Part shown: positions 1 through 6,772 of the stretch, one piece after another | Layout of the letters: each line of letters starts with the position of its first letter | Numbering within the stretch: the first letter of the stretch is position 1 | Assembly: GCA_900544945.1 (NCBI GenBank) | Contig: UQXG01000048.1 | Span: forward strand, 1 to 13,945 | Direction: 5' to 3' | DNA: 13,945 nt | DNA from: an uncultured Eubacteriales bacterium | GTDB lineage: Bacteria; Bacillota; Clostridia; Oscillospirales; Oscillospiraceae | Notes under the pieces: generated by a model | Told to the model about the DNA's origin: nothing | What the model saw: the letters and a program-made list of their open reading frames with translations, nothing else | The model's database searches: none | Program-made: the position numbers and the translations under genes

Positions 1-17
1 TGCCACGCCAGTGTGAG

Positions 18-37
18 CACTGGCTCGCAATGACATG
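18..37 (+). repeat. Partial copy of dispersed repeat module D
   Basis: CACTGGCTCGCAATGACATG matches 8633-8652 at 19 of 20 bases, and the reverse complement at 13068-13082 matches its CACTGGTTCGCAATG part. Just before it, CCAGTG-TGAG-CACTGG (8-23) can form a hairpin. The rest of the module is absent or lies beyond the window edge. It is probably a truncated intergenic repeat; no function can be assigned. Confidence 0.6.
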
Positions 38-53
38 GTTCTTTGACAATCTC

Positions 54-84
54 AAGCGAGCTGATTGAATCAGCTCGCTTTTTT
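54..84 (+). terminator. Strong hairpin terminator, possibly bidirectional
   Basis: A 12-bp perfect stem (54-65 with 69-80) is followed on the plus strand by a run of six T (79-84). This is a classic intrinsic terminator for a plus-strand gene ending left of the window. The same stem begins 6 bases after the stop codon of the minus-strand gene at 86, so it may also stop that transcript, although its T tract is weak in that direction. Confidence 0.75.
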
Positions 85-85
85 G

Positions 86-1414
86 TTATTTGGCTTCCCT
101 GAGTTCCGCCCGCCAGCAGTCCAGGTAGCCGGACAGCAGCAGGAACAGGAATTGAATCGGCTGTTTTTCCATATAGGCGCCGAACAGATAAGGCTCCAGG
201 AAGGAGCAGCCCAGGATGCACAGTACCAGCAGGGCGGCCACGCTTTTCATCGGCTCCGGATTGTACCAGAGCAGAACCAGAGCGTCGTACACCACGACGA
301 CCGTCAGCACCAGTGCCAGCAGCAGTCCGGGAATGCCCATGTCGTAGAGCACCTGGAGCCAGGAGTTGTGGGCGTGATACACCCGGAAGGAATTGTACTG
401 GGAGAGAATCAGGCCGGAGTATTCCGTGCCCTCCAGCAGAATTCTGGGGTTGTCCCGCAGACCCTTTCTGGCAGAGCTCCAGATTTCCGTCCGGTTGTTC
501 AGATTTTTGATGTCGCTGCCCCAGCCGTACTGGATGTTCTTGATTTCTCCCGCGGTCTGAGAGGCCTCCATATTCGTCTTGTGTACCTTGGAAAGCTTCT
601 GAGCGCCCACAAACAAGCCGCCCATGAGCACCACTGCCGCAAGGCAGGCAATGGCAAACCGCTTCCAGCCGGATTTGCGCAGGGCGCAGAACAAACTGCC
701 GCCCAGCAGCACGCAGGTAAACACCATGGTCGTCCGGGCACTGGTCAATATCAGCACGCCGAACTGGACCCCGATCCACAGAATCAGCAAAACCCGCTGC
801 CAGACCTTATTCAGGCTCCCCCAGCACATCAGGCTGACCCCGATGCCGATCATCAGAAGGGGCGCACAGACATTCGGATGGCTCATGGCGGAAAAGCGGG
901 TGCCGTCCCAATAGACGGCATCCCGCAGGAATCCCGGGACGCAGCCCCCCAGCAGCATCAGCCCATAGAGTACCAGCAGCGCGCCAAGACCCAGGTACAG
1001 ACCCAGAATCCATTTCAGTCCCCGCCGCCTCTTGCCGTCGCCGGAGGCCCAGGCAAAGGGCAGGCACATACCATAAGCGGAGAAAAACACGCCGATACTG
1101 CGGGCCTCAACGCCCTCGATCCGATGCAGCGCTTTTGTCACCGCAAACCAGATCAGGAAGGCCGCCCCGAATATCAGCCGGTTTCTCACCGGACGGGTCA
1201 GCCCACCGCTGAGAGTCGCTCCCATAAAAAGCATGGCCGGGATCACCGAGTAAACTTCCATCCAGGTCCAGGCAACGCCGTTGCCCCGATACTCCAGGAG
1301 AAAATAGCAACCCAGCAGCCCCAGCAGGCCGATCAGGCTTCCGTACTGTACCCGCCGAGCGGCGGGATTTTCGACTTCTTCTATGGTTTTTACAGAAGGA
1401 TTTTCCAGCTGCAT
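86..1414 (-). CDS. O-antigen ligase/polymerase-like membrane protein (Wzy/WaaL superfamily)
   Basis: This 442-residue polytopic membrane protein resembles the enzymes that polymerise polysaccharide repeat units or ligate glycans at the outer face of the membrane. Hydrophobic segments run from about residue 25 to the C-terminus. A large hydrophilic loop starts near residue 270. It holds NNRTEIWSSA, a GTEYSG stretch, and the hallmark HAHNSWLQVLYDMGIPG (His347, His349, Asn350). A conserved-looking Ser-Ala-Arg occurs at 225-227 and SHPNV near 170. I chose the ATG at 1414 because GGGGGAA lies 6 bases upstream. The ATG at 1441 would lie only a few bases from the predicted transcription start, and the longer open frame to 1819 runs through the promoter. 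It stands alone with its own promoter, and no other polysaccharide gene is adjacent. The substrate is unknown; it could be a capsule, teichuronic-type polymer or glycoprotein glycan. Confidence 0.85.
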   Translation of the reverse strand: MQLENPSVKTIEEVENPAARRVQYGSLIGLLGLLGCYFLLEYRGNGVAWTWMEVYSVIPAMLFMGATLSGGLTRPVRNRLIFGAAFLIWFAVTKALHRIEGVEARSIGVFFSAYGMCLPFAWASGDGKRRRGLKWILGLYLGLGALLVLYGLMLLGGCVPGFLRDAVYWDGTRFSAMSHPNVCAPLLMIGIGVSLMCWGSLNKVWQRVLLILWIGVQFGVLILTSARTTMVFTCVLLGGSLFCALRKSGWKRFAIACLAAVVLMGGLFVGAQKLSKVHKTNMEASQTAGEIKNIQYGWGSDIKNLNNRTEIWSSARKGLRDNPRILLEGTEYSGLILSQYNSFRVYHAHNSWLQVLYDMGIPGLLLALVLTVVVVYDALVLLWYNPEPMKSVAALLVLCILGCSFLEPYLFGAYMEKQPIQFLFLLLSGYLDCWRAELREAK

Positions 1415-1450
1415 CTTGATTCCCCCGAAATTTGCTTTCATTTGTATCCC

Positions 1451-1479
1451 ATAATAGCACATTTCTATCCATTTTGCAA
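1451..1479 (-). promoter_or_regulatory. Promoter of the ligase-like gene
   Basis: Read on the minus strand, TTGCAA (1474-1479) is followed by a 17-base spacer and TATTAT (1451-1456). The -10 box is preceded by TGC, an extended -10 element. The predicted start is near 1443-1446, which supports translation from the ATG at 1414. Confidence 0.75.
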
Positions 1480-1614
1480 CTGTTTCCCCCGGACTGACAG
1501 AAACTCCCGGCATAGTCTGCCGAAAAAGTTCCTTGCAAGGAGGCCATACCCATGTTGACTCCAAACGAAGCGCAGTGCATGTACTTCTGCTCTCACAAAA
1601 GCTTTCGGCTCTGG

Positions 1615-1728
1615 TCCCTCCGGGGGCAATGTTCTTGTCCCGGCAAGAACATTGATAAGAAGCCGGCTCAAGGGGCGCTGCCGAAAAGCCGCCCCCTTGA
1701 GAATCCCCCGGCCGCGCCGCCGGAAATG
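1615..1728 (+). repeat. Structured dispersed repeat, copy A (candidate structured RNA)
   Basis: This matches 13264-13377 without gaps over 113-114 bases and with seven differences. Predicted fold: closing stem CCGGGGG/CCCCCGG (1620-1626 with 1705-1711) around hairpin 1 (1627-1637 with 1644-1654, loop TCCCGG) and hairpin 2 (1667-1675 with 1693-1701, extended by 1676-1677 with 1690-1691 past a bulged C). A third hairpin (1708-1712 with 1719-1723) competes with the closing stem. Relative to copy B, base pair 1631:1650 changes G-C to T-A, and 1669:1699 changes C-G to T-A. Both changes keep pairing. Two further differences lie in the loop of hairpin 3 and one just outside it. The element lies between two minus-strand genes. 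No T tract follows on either strand, so it is not a simple terminator. The transcribed strand is unknown. Confidence 0.7.
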
Positions 1729-1806
1729 GGTCAGAATATTTCAGATTGTTTAGAGCTGTTTTATCAGAAGCATTCGAATAAAGCGGAAGTTCTTTAACAA
1801 ACGAAA

Positions 1807-1838
1807 GCCCTCCCGGCACAATATGCGCCGGGAGGGTT
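1807..1838 (-). terminator. Terminator after malQ
   Basis: A 10-bp perfect stem, CCCTCCCGGC (1808-1817) with GCCGGGAGGG (1827-1836), begins 3 bases after the malQ stop codon. Read on the minus strand it is followed by CTTTCGTTTGTT, a moderately T-rich tail. It marks the end of the sugar-uptake cluster. Confidence 0.8.
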
Positions 1839-1839
1839 C

Positions 1840-3324
1840 TCAGTTTTCCTTTTTCAGCCGACCATAAAGGCCGGTCATCTTCCGGATTTTCTTTGCCAGC
1901 TTGTCGGAATCGAAGCCCGGCTGAGCCCGCCAGGTCCAGTTGGCGGCGGACAGGGTGCCGGGGAAGTTCATTCTGGCCTCCCCGCCCAGCTCCAGATAGT
2001 CCTGCATCTGGGCAATGAACAGCTTGGAAACGCTGGACATGCCGCCACGGATCATGCCCCAGACGTAGCCCTCCTGCCGGGAAAGCCCCAGATAGGCCTT
2101 GGCGTAGGCCTTGTCCTGACGGGAAGCCTCGTCAAACCACTGCTTCAGGGTCACGTTGTCATGGGTACCGGTGTAGCACACGGAATCCACCGGGTACAGG
2201 TGGGGCAGGTAGTCGCTTTCCTCCCGGGAATCGAAGGCAAATTCCAGTACCTTCATGCCGGGATAGCCGGAATCCTCCAACAGCTTTCGGACGCCGGGGG
2301 TCACAAAACCCAGATCCTCGGCGATAAAATCCAGTTCCGGCAGAGCCTTCTGCACCGCCCGGATGAAGTCAATCCCCGGCCCCTTGACCCAGGTGCCGTT
2401 TCTGGCGGTTTTGTCCCCGGCGGGCACTGCCCAGTAGCTTTCAAAGCCCCGGAAGTGGTCAAAGCGCACCACGTCGTACATATGGGCGGCGGCGGCCAGC
2501 CGCTGAATCCACCAGGCATAGCCCGTTTCCGCCATGGCCTGCCAGTCGTAAATGGGGTTGCCCCAGAGCTGGCCGTCGGCGGTGAAGCCGTCCGGCGGAC
2601 AGCCCGCCACCACCTCTGGGTGCCGGGTCTCGTCCAACTGGAAGAGGCCGCTGTTGACCCACACGTCCGCCGAGTCCAAGGGCACATAAATGGGTACATC
2701 GCCGATAATGCGAATGCTCTTGCCGTTGGCGTAGGCTCGCAAAGCCCGCCACTGCTTCCGGAACTGATACTGAACGAAGCACTGGTAGCGGATTTCCTCC
2801 CGGTTTTCCTCCCGGGCCCGCTCCAGAGCATCCTCCCGGCGCAGCCGTAGGTCTTCCTCCCAGGAAAGCCAGGGGGCGCCGCCGTGCTTTTCCTTCAAAG
2901 TCATAAAGAGGGCGTAATCCGGCAGCCATTGGGCGCTTTCCGCCAGGAAAGCCTCATAGTCCTCGTCCGGCGTGAACCGGCCGAAGGCGGTGTGCAGAAG
3001 CTTTCCCCGCTGGGCATAAAGCTTTCCGTAGCTGACCCGGCCAGGGTCGTCCCCCCAGTCCATCGCCGCCGGTTCCTCCGGTTTCAGCAGTCCCTGGGAA
3101 ACCAGGGTATCCAGGTCAATGAGGTAAGGGTTTCCCGCTCCCGCGGAAAAGGACTGATAGGGGGAATCCCCGTAGCCCGTAGGGGACAGGGGCAGAATCT
3201 GCCAGCAGGACTGGCCTGCCTTCTCCAGAAAATCCACAAAGTCATAAGCACTTTTTCCCATGGTGCCCACGCCGTAAGGCCCGGGCAGGGAGGTAATGTG
3301 CATTAAAATTCCACTTTGGCGCAT
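1840..3324 (-). CDS. malQ: 4-alpha-glucanotransferase (amylomaltase, GH77)
   Basis: This cytosolic enzyme transfers alpha-1,4-glucan segments between maltodextrins, releasing glucose and making longer chains for phosphorylases. The 494-residue length matches the short bacterial amylomaltases. The N-terminus RQSGILMHITSLPGPYGVG is typical of the family. The predicted catalytic residues are present: nucleophile Asp289 in VRFDHFRGFESYW, acid/base Glu336 in IAEDLG, and transition-state stabiliser Asp389 in TGTHDN. Their spacing is as in Thermus amylomaltase. The start at 3324 has AAGGAG seven to eight bases upstream; an in-frame ATG at 3378 has no such site. It follows the LacI-family gene by 54 bases and is followed by a terminator, so it is the last gene of the cluster. 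Its presence suggests that the transporter upstream imports maltodextrin or another alpha-glucan. Identification is secure; the exact substrate is inferred. Confidence 0.97.
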   Translation of the reverse strand: MRQSGILMHITSLPGPYGVGTMGKSAYDFVDFLEKAGQSCWQILPLSPTGYGDSPYQSFSAGAGNPYLIDLDTLVSQGLLKPEEPAAMDWGDDPGRVSYGKLYAQRGKLLHTAFGRFTPDEDYEAFLAESAQWLPDYALFMTLKEKHGGAPWLSWEEDLRLRREDALERAREENREEIRYQCFVQYQFRKQWRALRAYANGKSIRIIGDVPIYVPLDSADVWVNSGLFQLDETRHPEVVAGCPPDGFTADGQLWGNPIYDWQAMAETGYAWWIQRLAAAAHMYDVVRFDHFRGFESYWAVPAGDKTARNGTWVKGPGIDFIRAVQKALPELDFIAEDLGFVTPGVRKLLEDSGYPGMKVLEFAFDSREESDYLPHLYPVDSVCYTGTHDNVTLKQWFDEASRQDKAYAKAYLGLSRQEGYVWGMIRGGMSSVSKLFIAQMQDYLELGGEARMNFPGTLSAANWTWRAQPGFDSDKLAKKIRKMTGLYGRLKKEN

Positions 3325-3378
3325 GTTCGTTTCTCCTTGTATACTGCTTTTAGGACGCGGCAAGTCCCACATGGGCAT

Positions 3379-4383
3379 TTAGCGTTCCCGGACGCTCTCC
3401 CGGCAGCTGACCCGGAAGGGCACCCGCTCATGGTGGCTGGTCGTGCCGTTTTCAATGGCATTGAGTAGGATTTCCACACTTCTGGCCGCCATTTCCTCGG
3501 CGGGCTGAACCACTGTGGCAAGCTTGGGCACCAGGTATTCGCCGATGGGCAGGCCGTCCAGTCCCAGCACCGACACGTCCTCCGGCACCCGCTTGCCTGC
3601 GTCCCCCAGAGCACGGATGGCACCGATGGCCATCACATCCGCGCAGGCAAACAGGGCGGTAAACTCCCGTCCTGCGCTCAGCAGCGCCTGGGTAGCCCGG
3701 TAGCCGTCCCGGTAGGAATAGCGCACGCCCTGGTAGTCCCGCTCCGGGTCAAAGTCCAGGCCGTGGGCCCGGATGGCCTGTAAGCAGCCTTCGTAGCGCA
3801 GGCGGCTGGTGTCGGAATACTGCCGATCTCCGCCAACAATGGCAATGCGCCGGTGACCCAGAGAGATCAGGGTCTCCACCGCCTGCCGCCCGGCCTCCCA
3901 GTCGTCAATGGTGACGCTGGACAGGTTGGGAAAGGGCAGTGGGGAAGCGTCGTTGGTCGCCACCACGCAGGGCACGTCCACCGTCCGGAAATCCTCGGTA
4001 AAATTCTCGTTCACGCCGCCCAGGAACAGAATCCCCAGGGGCTTTTTCTCCCGGCACAGCTTAATGGCTTGAGCCGCCTCGTTGGCGTCCTCGTCCATGT
4101 AATCCACCACCAGCTGGTACCGGGTCTCGGAAATCAACTGCTGAATCTTTTCCACCATTTCCCCGAACAGCTCGTTCCGGGTGCCTTTGACCACCATCAG
4201 AATGGTGTTGGAGTGGGTCTGCTTCAGCTGCTTGGCGTTGACGTTCATCTCGAAGCCCATTTCCGCCGCGGCCTGCTGGATGGCGGCCCGGGCCTTGGGG
4301 CTGACGTTGGGATGGTTGTTCAGTACCCGGGAAACAGTGCCCACGGCGTAGCCAGTTTTGGCGGCGATGTCCTTAATGGTCAT
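3379..4383 (-). CDS. LacI-family transcriptional regulator
   Basis: The protein has 334 residues, the usual LacI/GalR length. The N-terminal helix-turn-helix reads TIKDIAAKTGYAVGTVSRVL (residues 2-21), followed by NNHPNVSPKARAAI. The hinge region contains NAKQLKQTHSNTI, whose Leu is where family members insert into a central CpG of the operator. The rest resembles a periplasmic-binding-protein-like sugar sensor, with ILFLGG, PFPNLSSVTIDDWEAGR, HRRIAIVGG, TALFACADVMAIGAIRAL and DVSVLGLDGLPIGEYL. The start at 4383 has AAAGGAGG about 11 bases upstream. It lies between the permeases and malQ on the same strand. I infer that it represses this cluster through the GAAACGTTTC palindromes upstream of the binding-protein gene. 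The inducer is unknown; a maltodextrin is plausible. A second LacI-family protein elsewhere could instead use those sites. Confidence 0.95.
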   Translation of the reverse strand: MTIKDIAAKTGYAVGTVSRVLNNHPNVSPKARAAIQQAAAEMGFEMNVNAKQLKQTHSNTILMVVKGTRNELFGEMVEKIQQLISETRYQLVVDYMDEDANEAAQAIKLCREKKPLGILFLGGVNENFTEDFRTVDVPCVVATNDASPLPFPNLSSVTIDDWEAGRQAVETLISLGHRRIAIVGGDRQYSDTSRLRYEGCLQAIRAHGLDFDPERDYQGVRYSYRDGYRATQALLSAGREFTALFACADVMAIGAIRALGDAGKRVPEDVSVLGLDGLPIGEYLVPKLATVVQPAEEMAARSVEILLNAIENGTTSHHERVPFRVSCRESVRER

Positions 4384-4431
4384 GTGGGCGATGCCTCCTT
4401 TCGCATTTGACTCTTTTTTCTTGCGGACAGT

Positions 4432-4450
4432 GGGCGGCCAACGGCCGCCC
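4432..4450 (-). repeat. Strong inverted repeat in the leader of the LacI-type gene
   Basis: GGGCGGCC and GGCCGCCC pair perfectly around AAC, 49 bases upstream of the regulator's start codon. Neither strand has a good T tract beside it, so it is more likely a leader hairpin than a terminator. I see no convincing promoter between here and the permease stop codon. Confidence 0.5.
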
Positions 4451-4475
4451 GGAATTGTTTTCTTTTGCTGATTTT

Positions 4476-4623
4476 GCCTTGCCTCTCCCTATGGGTGAGG
4501 TGCCCTGGAAGGGCGGAGAGGGCTTTTTTACCCTCTCAGTCACTTCGTGACAGCTCCCCCAATGCGGGAGCCAAGACCCTCATCCGTCACGGCTTCGCCG
4601 TGCCACCTTCCCCCAAGGGAAGG
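4476..4623 (-). repeat. Multi-hairpin intergenic repeat, copy 1 (modules A and B)
   Basis: This fills most of the 256-base gap between the permease and the LacI-type gene. Module A (4476-4574, minus orientation) matches 8441-8538 in plus orientation. It is a chain of short hairpins with different stems but kept framework segments: CTGAGAGGG, CCCTCTCCG and GAGAGGCAAGGC. Examples are GTCAC-TTC-GTGAC (4539-4551), GAGAGGG/CCCTCTC (4516-4522 with 4531-4537) and GCTCCC/GGGAGC. Module B (4577-4607, plus orientation) holds CACGGC-TTC-GCCGTG and recurs at 8538-8568. A last hairpin, CCTTCCC/GGGAAGG, closes it. It resembles repeats common in gut Clostridia. It would be transcribed within the cluster and could stabilise or attenuate the mRNA. 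Confidence 0.75.
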
Positions 4624-4639
4624 CATGCAGCTCCCGGCC

Positions 4640-5497
4640 TTAGCCCTTGACGGCACCGGCGGCAACGCCCTTGATGATGTGCTTCTGGCAGAAGATGTAC
4701 ACCAGGATAATGGGGATGATGCTCAGCATGATGACCGCCATGGTGGCGCCCAGATCCACGGAGCCGTAGGAGCCCTTCAGATACTGAACGTGAATGGGAA
4801 TGGTCATATACTTGGTACGATCCAGCACCAGGTAGGGCAGCAGATAGTCGTTCCACACCCACATGAGCTCCAGGATGCCCACGGAGATCATGGTAGGCTT
4901 GAGCATGGGCAGCACCACCAGGAAGAAGGTGCGCAGAGGGCCGCAGCCGTCGATGGCCGCCGCTTCCTCGATTTCCTTGGGCAGTCCCTTGACAAAGCCC
5001 AGGAACATGAAGATGGCAAGGCCCGCGCCAAAGCCCAGGTATACAATGGGAATGGTGAAGGGGGTGTTCAGCTTCAGCTTGTCGGCGGTGAAGGTCAGGG
5101 TGAACATGACCATCTGGAAGGGGACGATCATGGAGAACAGGCACAGATAGTAGAAGATCCGGCTTCCCAGACTGTTCACCCGGCCAATGTACCAGGCGGA
5201 CATGGAGCAGAACAGCAGAATCAGCGCCACGGAAACCACGGTGATGAACAAGCTGTAGCTGACGGATTTCAGGAAGGGGTAGTTGCCGAAGGTCATGCCC
5301 TTGATGTAGTTGGCAAAGCCCACGAAGGACTCGGAGCTGGGCAGGGCAAAGGGATCCAGGTTCACATAGGCGTTGGCCTTAAAGGAATTGATGAGTACCG
5401 CAAAAATGGGAATCAGCCAAACCAGGCACAGGACGACAAAGAAGTCGGTGAGAACCCTACGGCCGGGAGAATAGTGCTGTTGTTTTTTGTTTTTCAT
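4640..5497 (-). CDS. Carbohydrate ABC transporter permease, MalG type
   Basis: This 285-residue inner-membrane subunit of a CUT1-type sugar importer has about six hydrophobic helices. The cytoplasmic EAA loop reads EEAAAIDGCGPLRTFFLVVLP, beginning at about residue 177; this loop docks the ATPase. Other family-like stretches are WLIPIFAVLINSFK near the N-terminus, MVMFTLTFTADKLKLNTP, and MWVWNDYLLPYLVL after the EAA loop. Its ATG overlaps the stop of the preceding permease gene (TAATG). Its AAGGAGG site lies inside the end of that gene, so the two are probably translationally coupled and made in equal amounts. The C-terminus QKHIIKGVAAGAVKG is typical of MalG-type permeases. Substrate specificity cannot be read directly; the neighbouring malQ suggests maltodextrin. 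Confidence 0.96.
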   Translation of the reverse strand: MKNKKQQHYSPGRRVLTDFFVVLCLVWLIPIFAVLINSFKANAYVNLDPFALPSSESFVGFANYIKGMTFGNYPFLKSVSYSLFITVVSVALILLFCSMSAWYIGRVNSLGSRIFYYLCLFSMIVPFQMVMFTLTFTADKLKLNTPFTIPIVYLGFGAGLAIFMFLGFVKGLPKEIEEAAAIDGCGPLRTFFLVVLPMLKPTMISVGILELMWVWNDYLLPYLVLDRTKYMTIPIHVQYLKGSYGSVDLGATMAVIMLSIIPIILVYIFCQKHIIKGVAAGAVKG

Positions 5498-6402
5498 TAC
5501 TGCTCAACCTCCTTGGAACGGGTTGCCGCCTGCTGGGCAAGAGCCAGTACCGCAACCAGGATGAAGAATACCACAGCCTTGGCCTGAGCCACGCCGTGCC
5601 AGTTCTTATTGATATTGTAGGTAGAATAGATGTTCAGAGCCAGCAGCTCGGTGATGTTGACCTTGGTGCCGTTCTCCATGACGGAGGGCAGGCCGCCGGT
5701 CAGAGCCATGTTCTGGTCGAACATCTTGAAGGAGTTGGTCAGGGTCAGGAAGGTACAGGTGGTGATGGCGGGCATCATGTTGGGGATAATGACCTGGAAC
5801 AGCGCCTGGGAACCGCTGGCGCCGTCGATCTTGGCCGCCTCCATCATGTCCTCGGAAATTGCCTGCAGACCCGCGATGTAAATAATCATCATGTAGCCGA
5901 TCTGCTGCCAGGCCACCAGAATCACCAGACCCCAGAAGCCGTAGGTCCCGTTTGCGGTGAGATAGGTGCCGTAATTTTTCAGAATGCCGTCGAAGATCAT
6001 GCTCCAGATATAGCCCAGCACCACGCCGCCGATCAGGTTGGGCATGAAGAAGACGGTGCGGAACAGGTTGGCTCCCCGCATCTTCTGAGTCAGGGCATAG
6101 GCGATCATGAAAGCGATGACGTTAATGAGCACAATGGACACAACGGCGAAGGCCGCGGTGTTCTTGAAGGCGTTCAGGAAGCCGGCATCGGAGAACACCT
6201 TCAGATAGTTGCCGAAGCCCACCCATTTGGCATCTCTGGGGGTGTTGAACTTGCAGAAGGACAGATAAATGCCCTGCAGGAAAGGCCAGACAAAGCCGAT
6301 GAAGAAGGCCGCGAAGGTGGGGAGAATGAAAATAGGCGCAAACTTCCGGATAGGACGCTGCACCAGGTTTTCATTCCGTTTGGATTTTGCCACATGAATC
6401 AT
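5497..6402 (-). CDS. Carbohydrate ABC transporter permease, MalF type
   Basis: This 301-residue membrane protein is the partner of the MalG-type permease. It has about six hydrophobic helices, beginning with APIFILPTFAAFFIGFVWPF. The EAA loop reads MEAAKIDGASGSQALFQVIIP, from about residue 187. The typical FMPNLIGGVVLGYIW segment is also present. The start is ambiguous. ATG at 6402 has AAAGG directly against it, with too little spacing, whereas GTG at 6393 has AAAGGA about eight bases upstream and would give MAKSKRNENL. I list the ATG but consider the GTG equally or more likely. It ends in TAATG overlapping the next gene. I see no good promoter directly upstream, so it probably depends on read-through of the terminator after the binding-protein gene. 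Confidence 0.95.
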   Translation of the reverse strand: MIHVAKSKRNENLVQRPIRKFAPIFILPTFAAFFIGFVWPFLQGIYLSFCKFNTPRDAKWVGFGNYLKVFSDAGFLNAFKNTAAFAVVSIVLINVIAFMIAYALTQKMRGANLFRTVFFMPNLIGGVVLGYIWSMIFDGILKNYGTYLTANGTYGFWGLVILVAWQQIGYMMIIYIAGLQAISEDMMEAAKIDGASGSQALFQVIIPNMMPAITTCTFLTLTNSFKMFDQNMALTGGLPSVMENGTKVNITELLALNIYSTYNINKNWHGVAQAKAVVFFILVAVLALAQQAATRSKEVEQ

Positions 6403-6729
6403 CCTTTCTATTGGGTTTTTTGCTTAGGAAGCTCTGATGAAATCGACAAGAGCTGGCAGCGAGAGATTTTGTTCTCAGGCAAGGTTTGGAAAAGGTCGGA
6501 ATACTGTATGTACCCGCAAGGGGTATGCCGCATCCGTAAGCCAGCGTGCGCTGGCAACGGCTGCGCTATATTTCCCATTTTCAAACCGCAGGCCGGGAGC
6601 AAAAGATTCGCTGCCCAGCCGCAGACGATTTATTCAGAGTTTCCCTTATGTACTCCGTTTTACAGGGCAGAGGCTTGCCTCCGCGCTTCCGGGGACAGGC
6701 CCCCGCCCTGCGCTGGATTTTAAGGGAAG
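6403..6729. other. Gap between binding-protein and permease genes; folded, no gene seen
   Basis: I see no convincing gene in this stretch. It holds palindromes: CCAGCG-TG-CGCTGG (6541-6554), and a possible three-way junction. The junction is closed by CAGGGC/GCCCTG (6663-6668 with 6705-6710) and encloses GAGG/CCTC (6670-6673 with 6678-6681) and a GGGG/CCCC hairpin near 6691-6704. Together with the terminator at 6730-6756 it separates a highly expressed lipoprotein from its less abundant permeases. Short open frames here lack ribosome binding sites. Confidence 0.5.
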
Positions 6730-6756
6730 AAAGGGACGGGCAGTGCCCGCCCCTTT
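6730..6756 (-). terminator. Internal terminator after the binding-protein gene
   Basis: Read on the minus strand, a stem of AAAGGGG/CCCTTT flanks and continues into CGGGC-ACT-GCCCG, with one mismatch (6730-6741 with 6745-6756). TTTCTTCCCTT follows. It lies 16 bases after the stop codon. Partial termination here would give more binding protein than permease, a common arrangement in sugar ABC operons. Confidence 0.75.
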
Positions 6757-6772
6757 CGGTGGTTGTTTGCAA

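Noticed and set aside
65..1558. A 497-codon plus-strand open frame opposite the ligase-like gene
   Set aside because: It has no ribosome site, a composition rich in Gln, His and Pro, and runs across the terminator hairpin. The minus strand encodes a membrane protein with signature motifs.
1615..1728. Structured repeat as a simple intrinsic terminator
   Set aside because: No T tract follows any of the stems on either strand, and the element has several hairpins in a junction. Separate good terminators exist nearby at 1807-1838 and 13008-13035.
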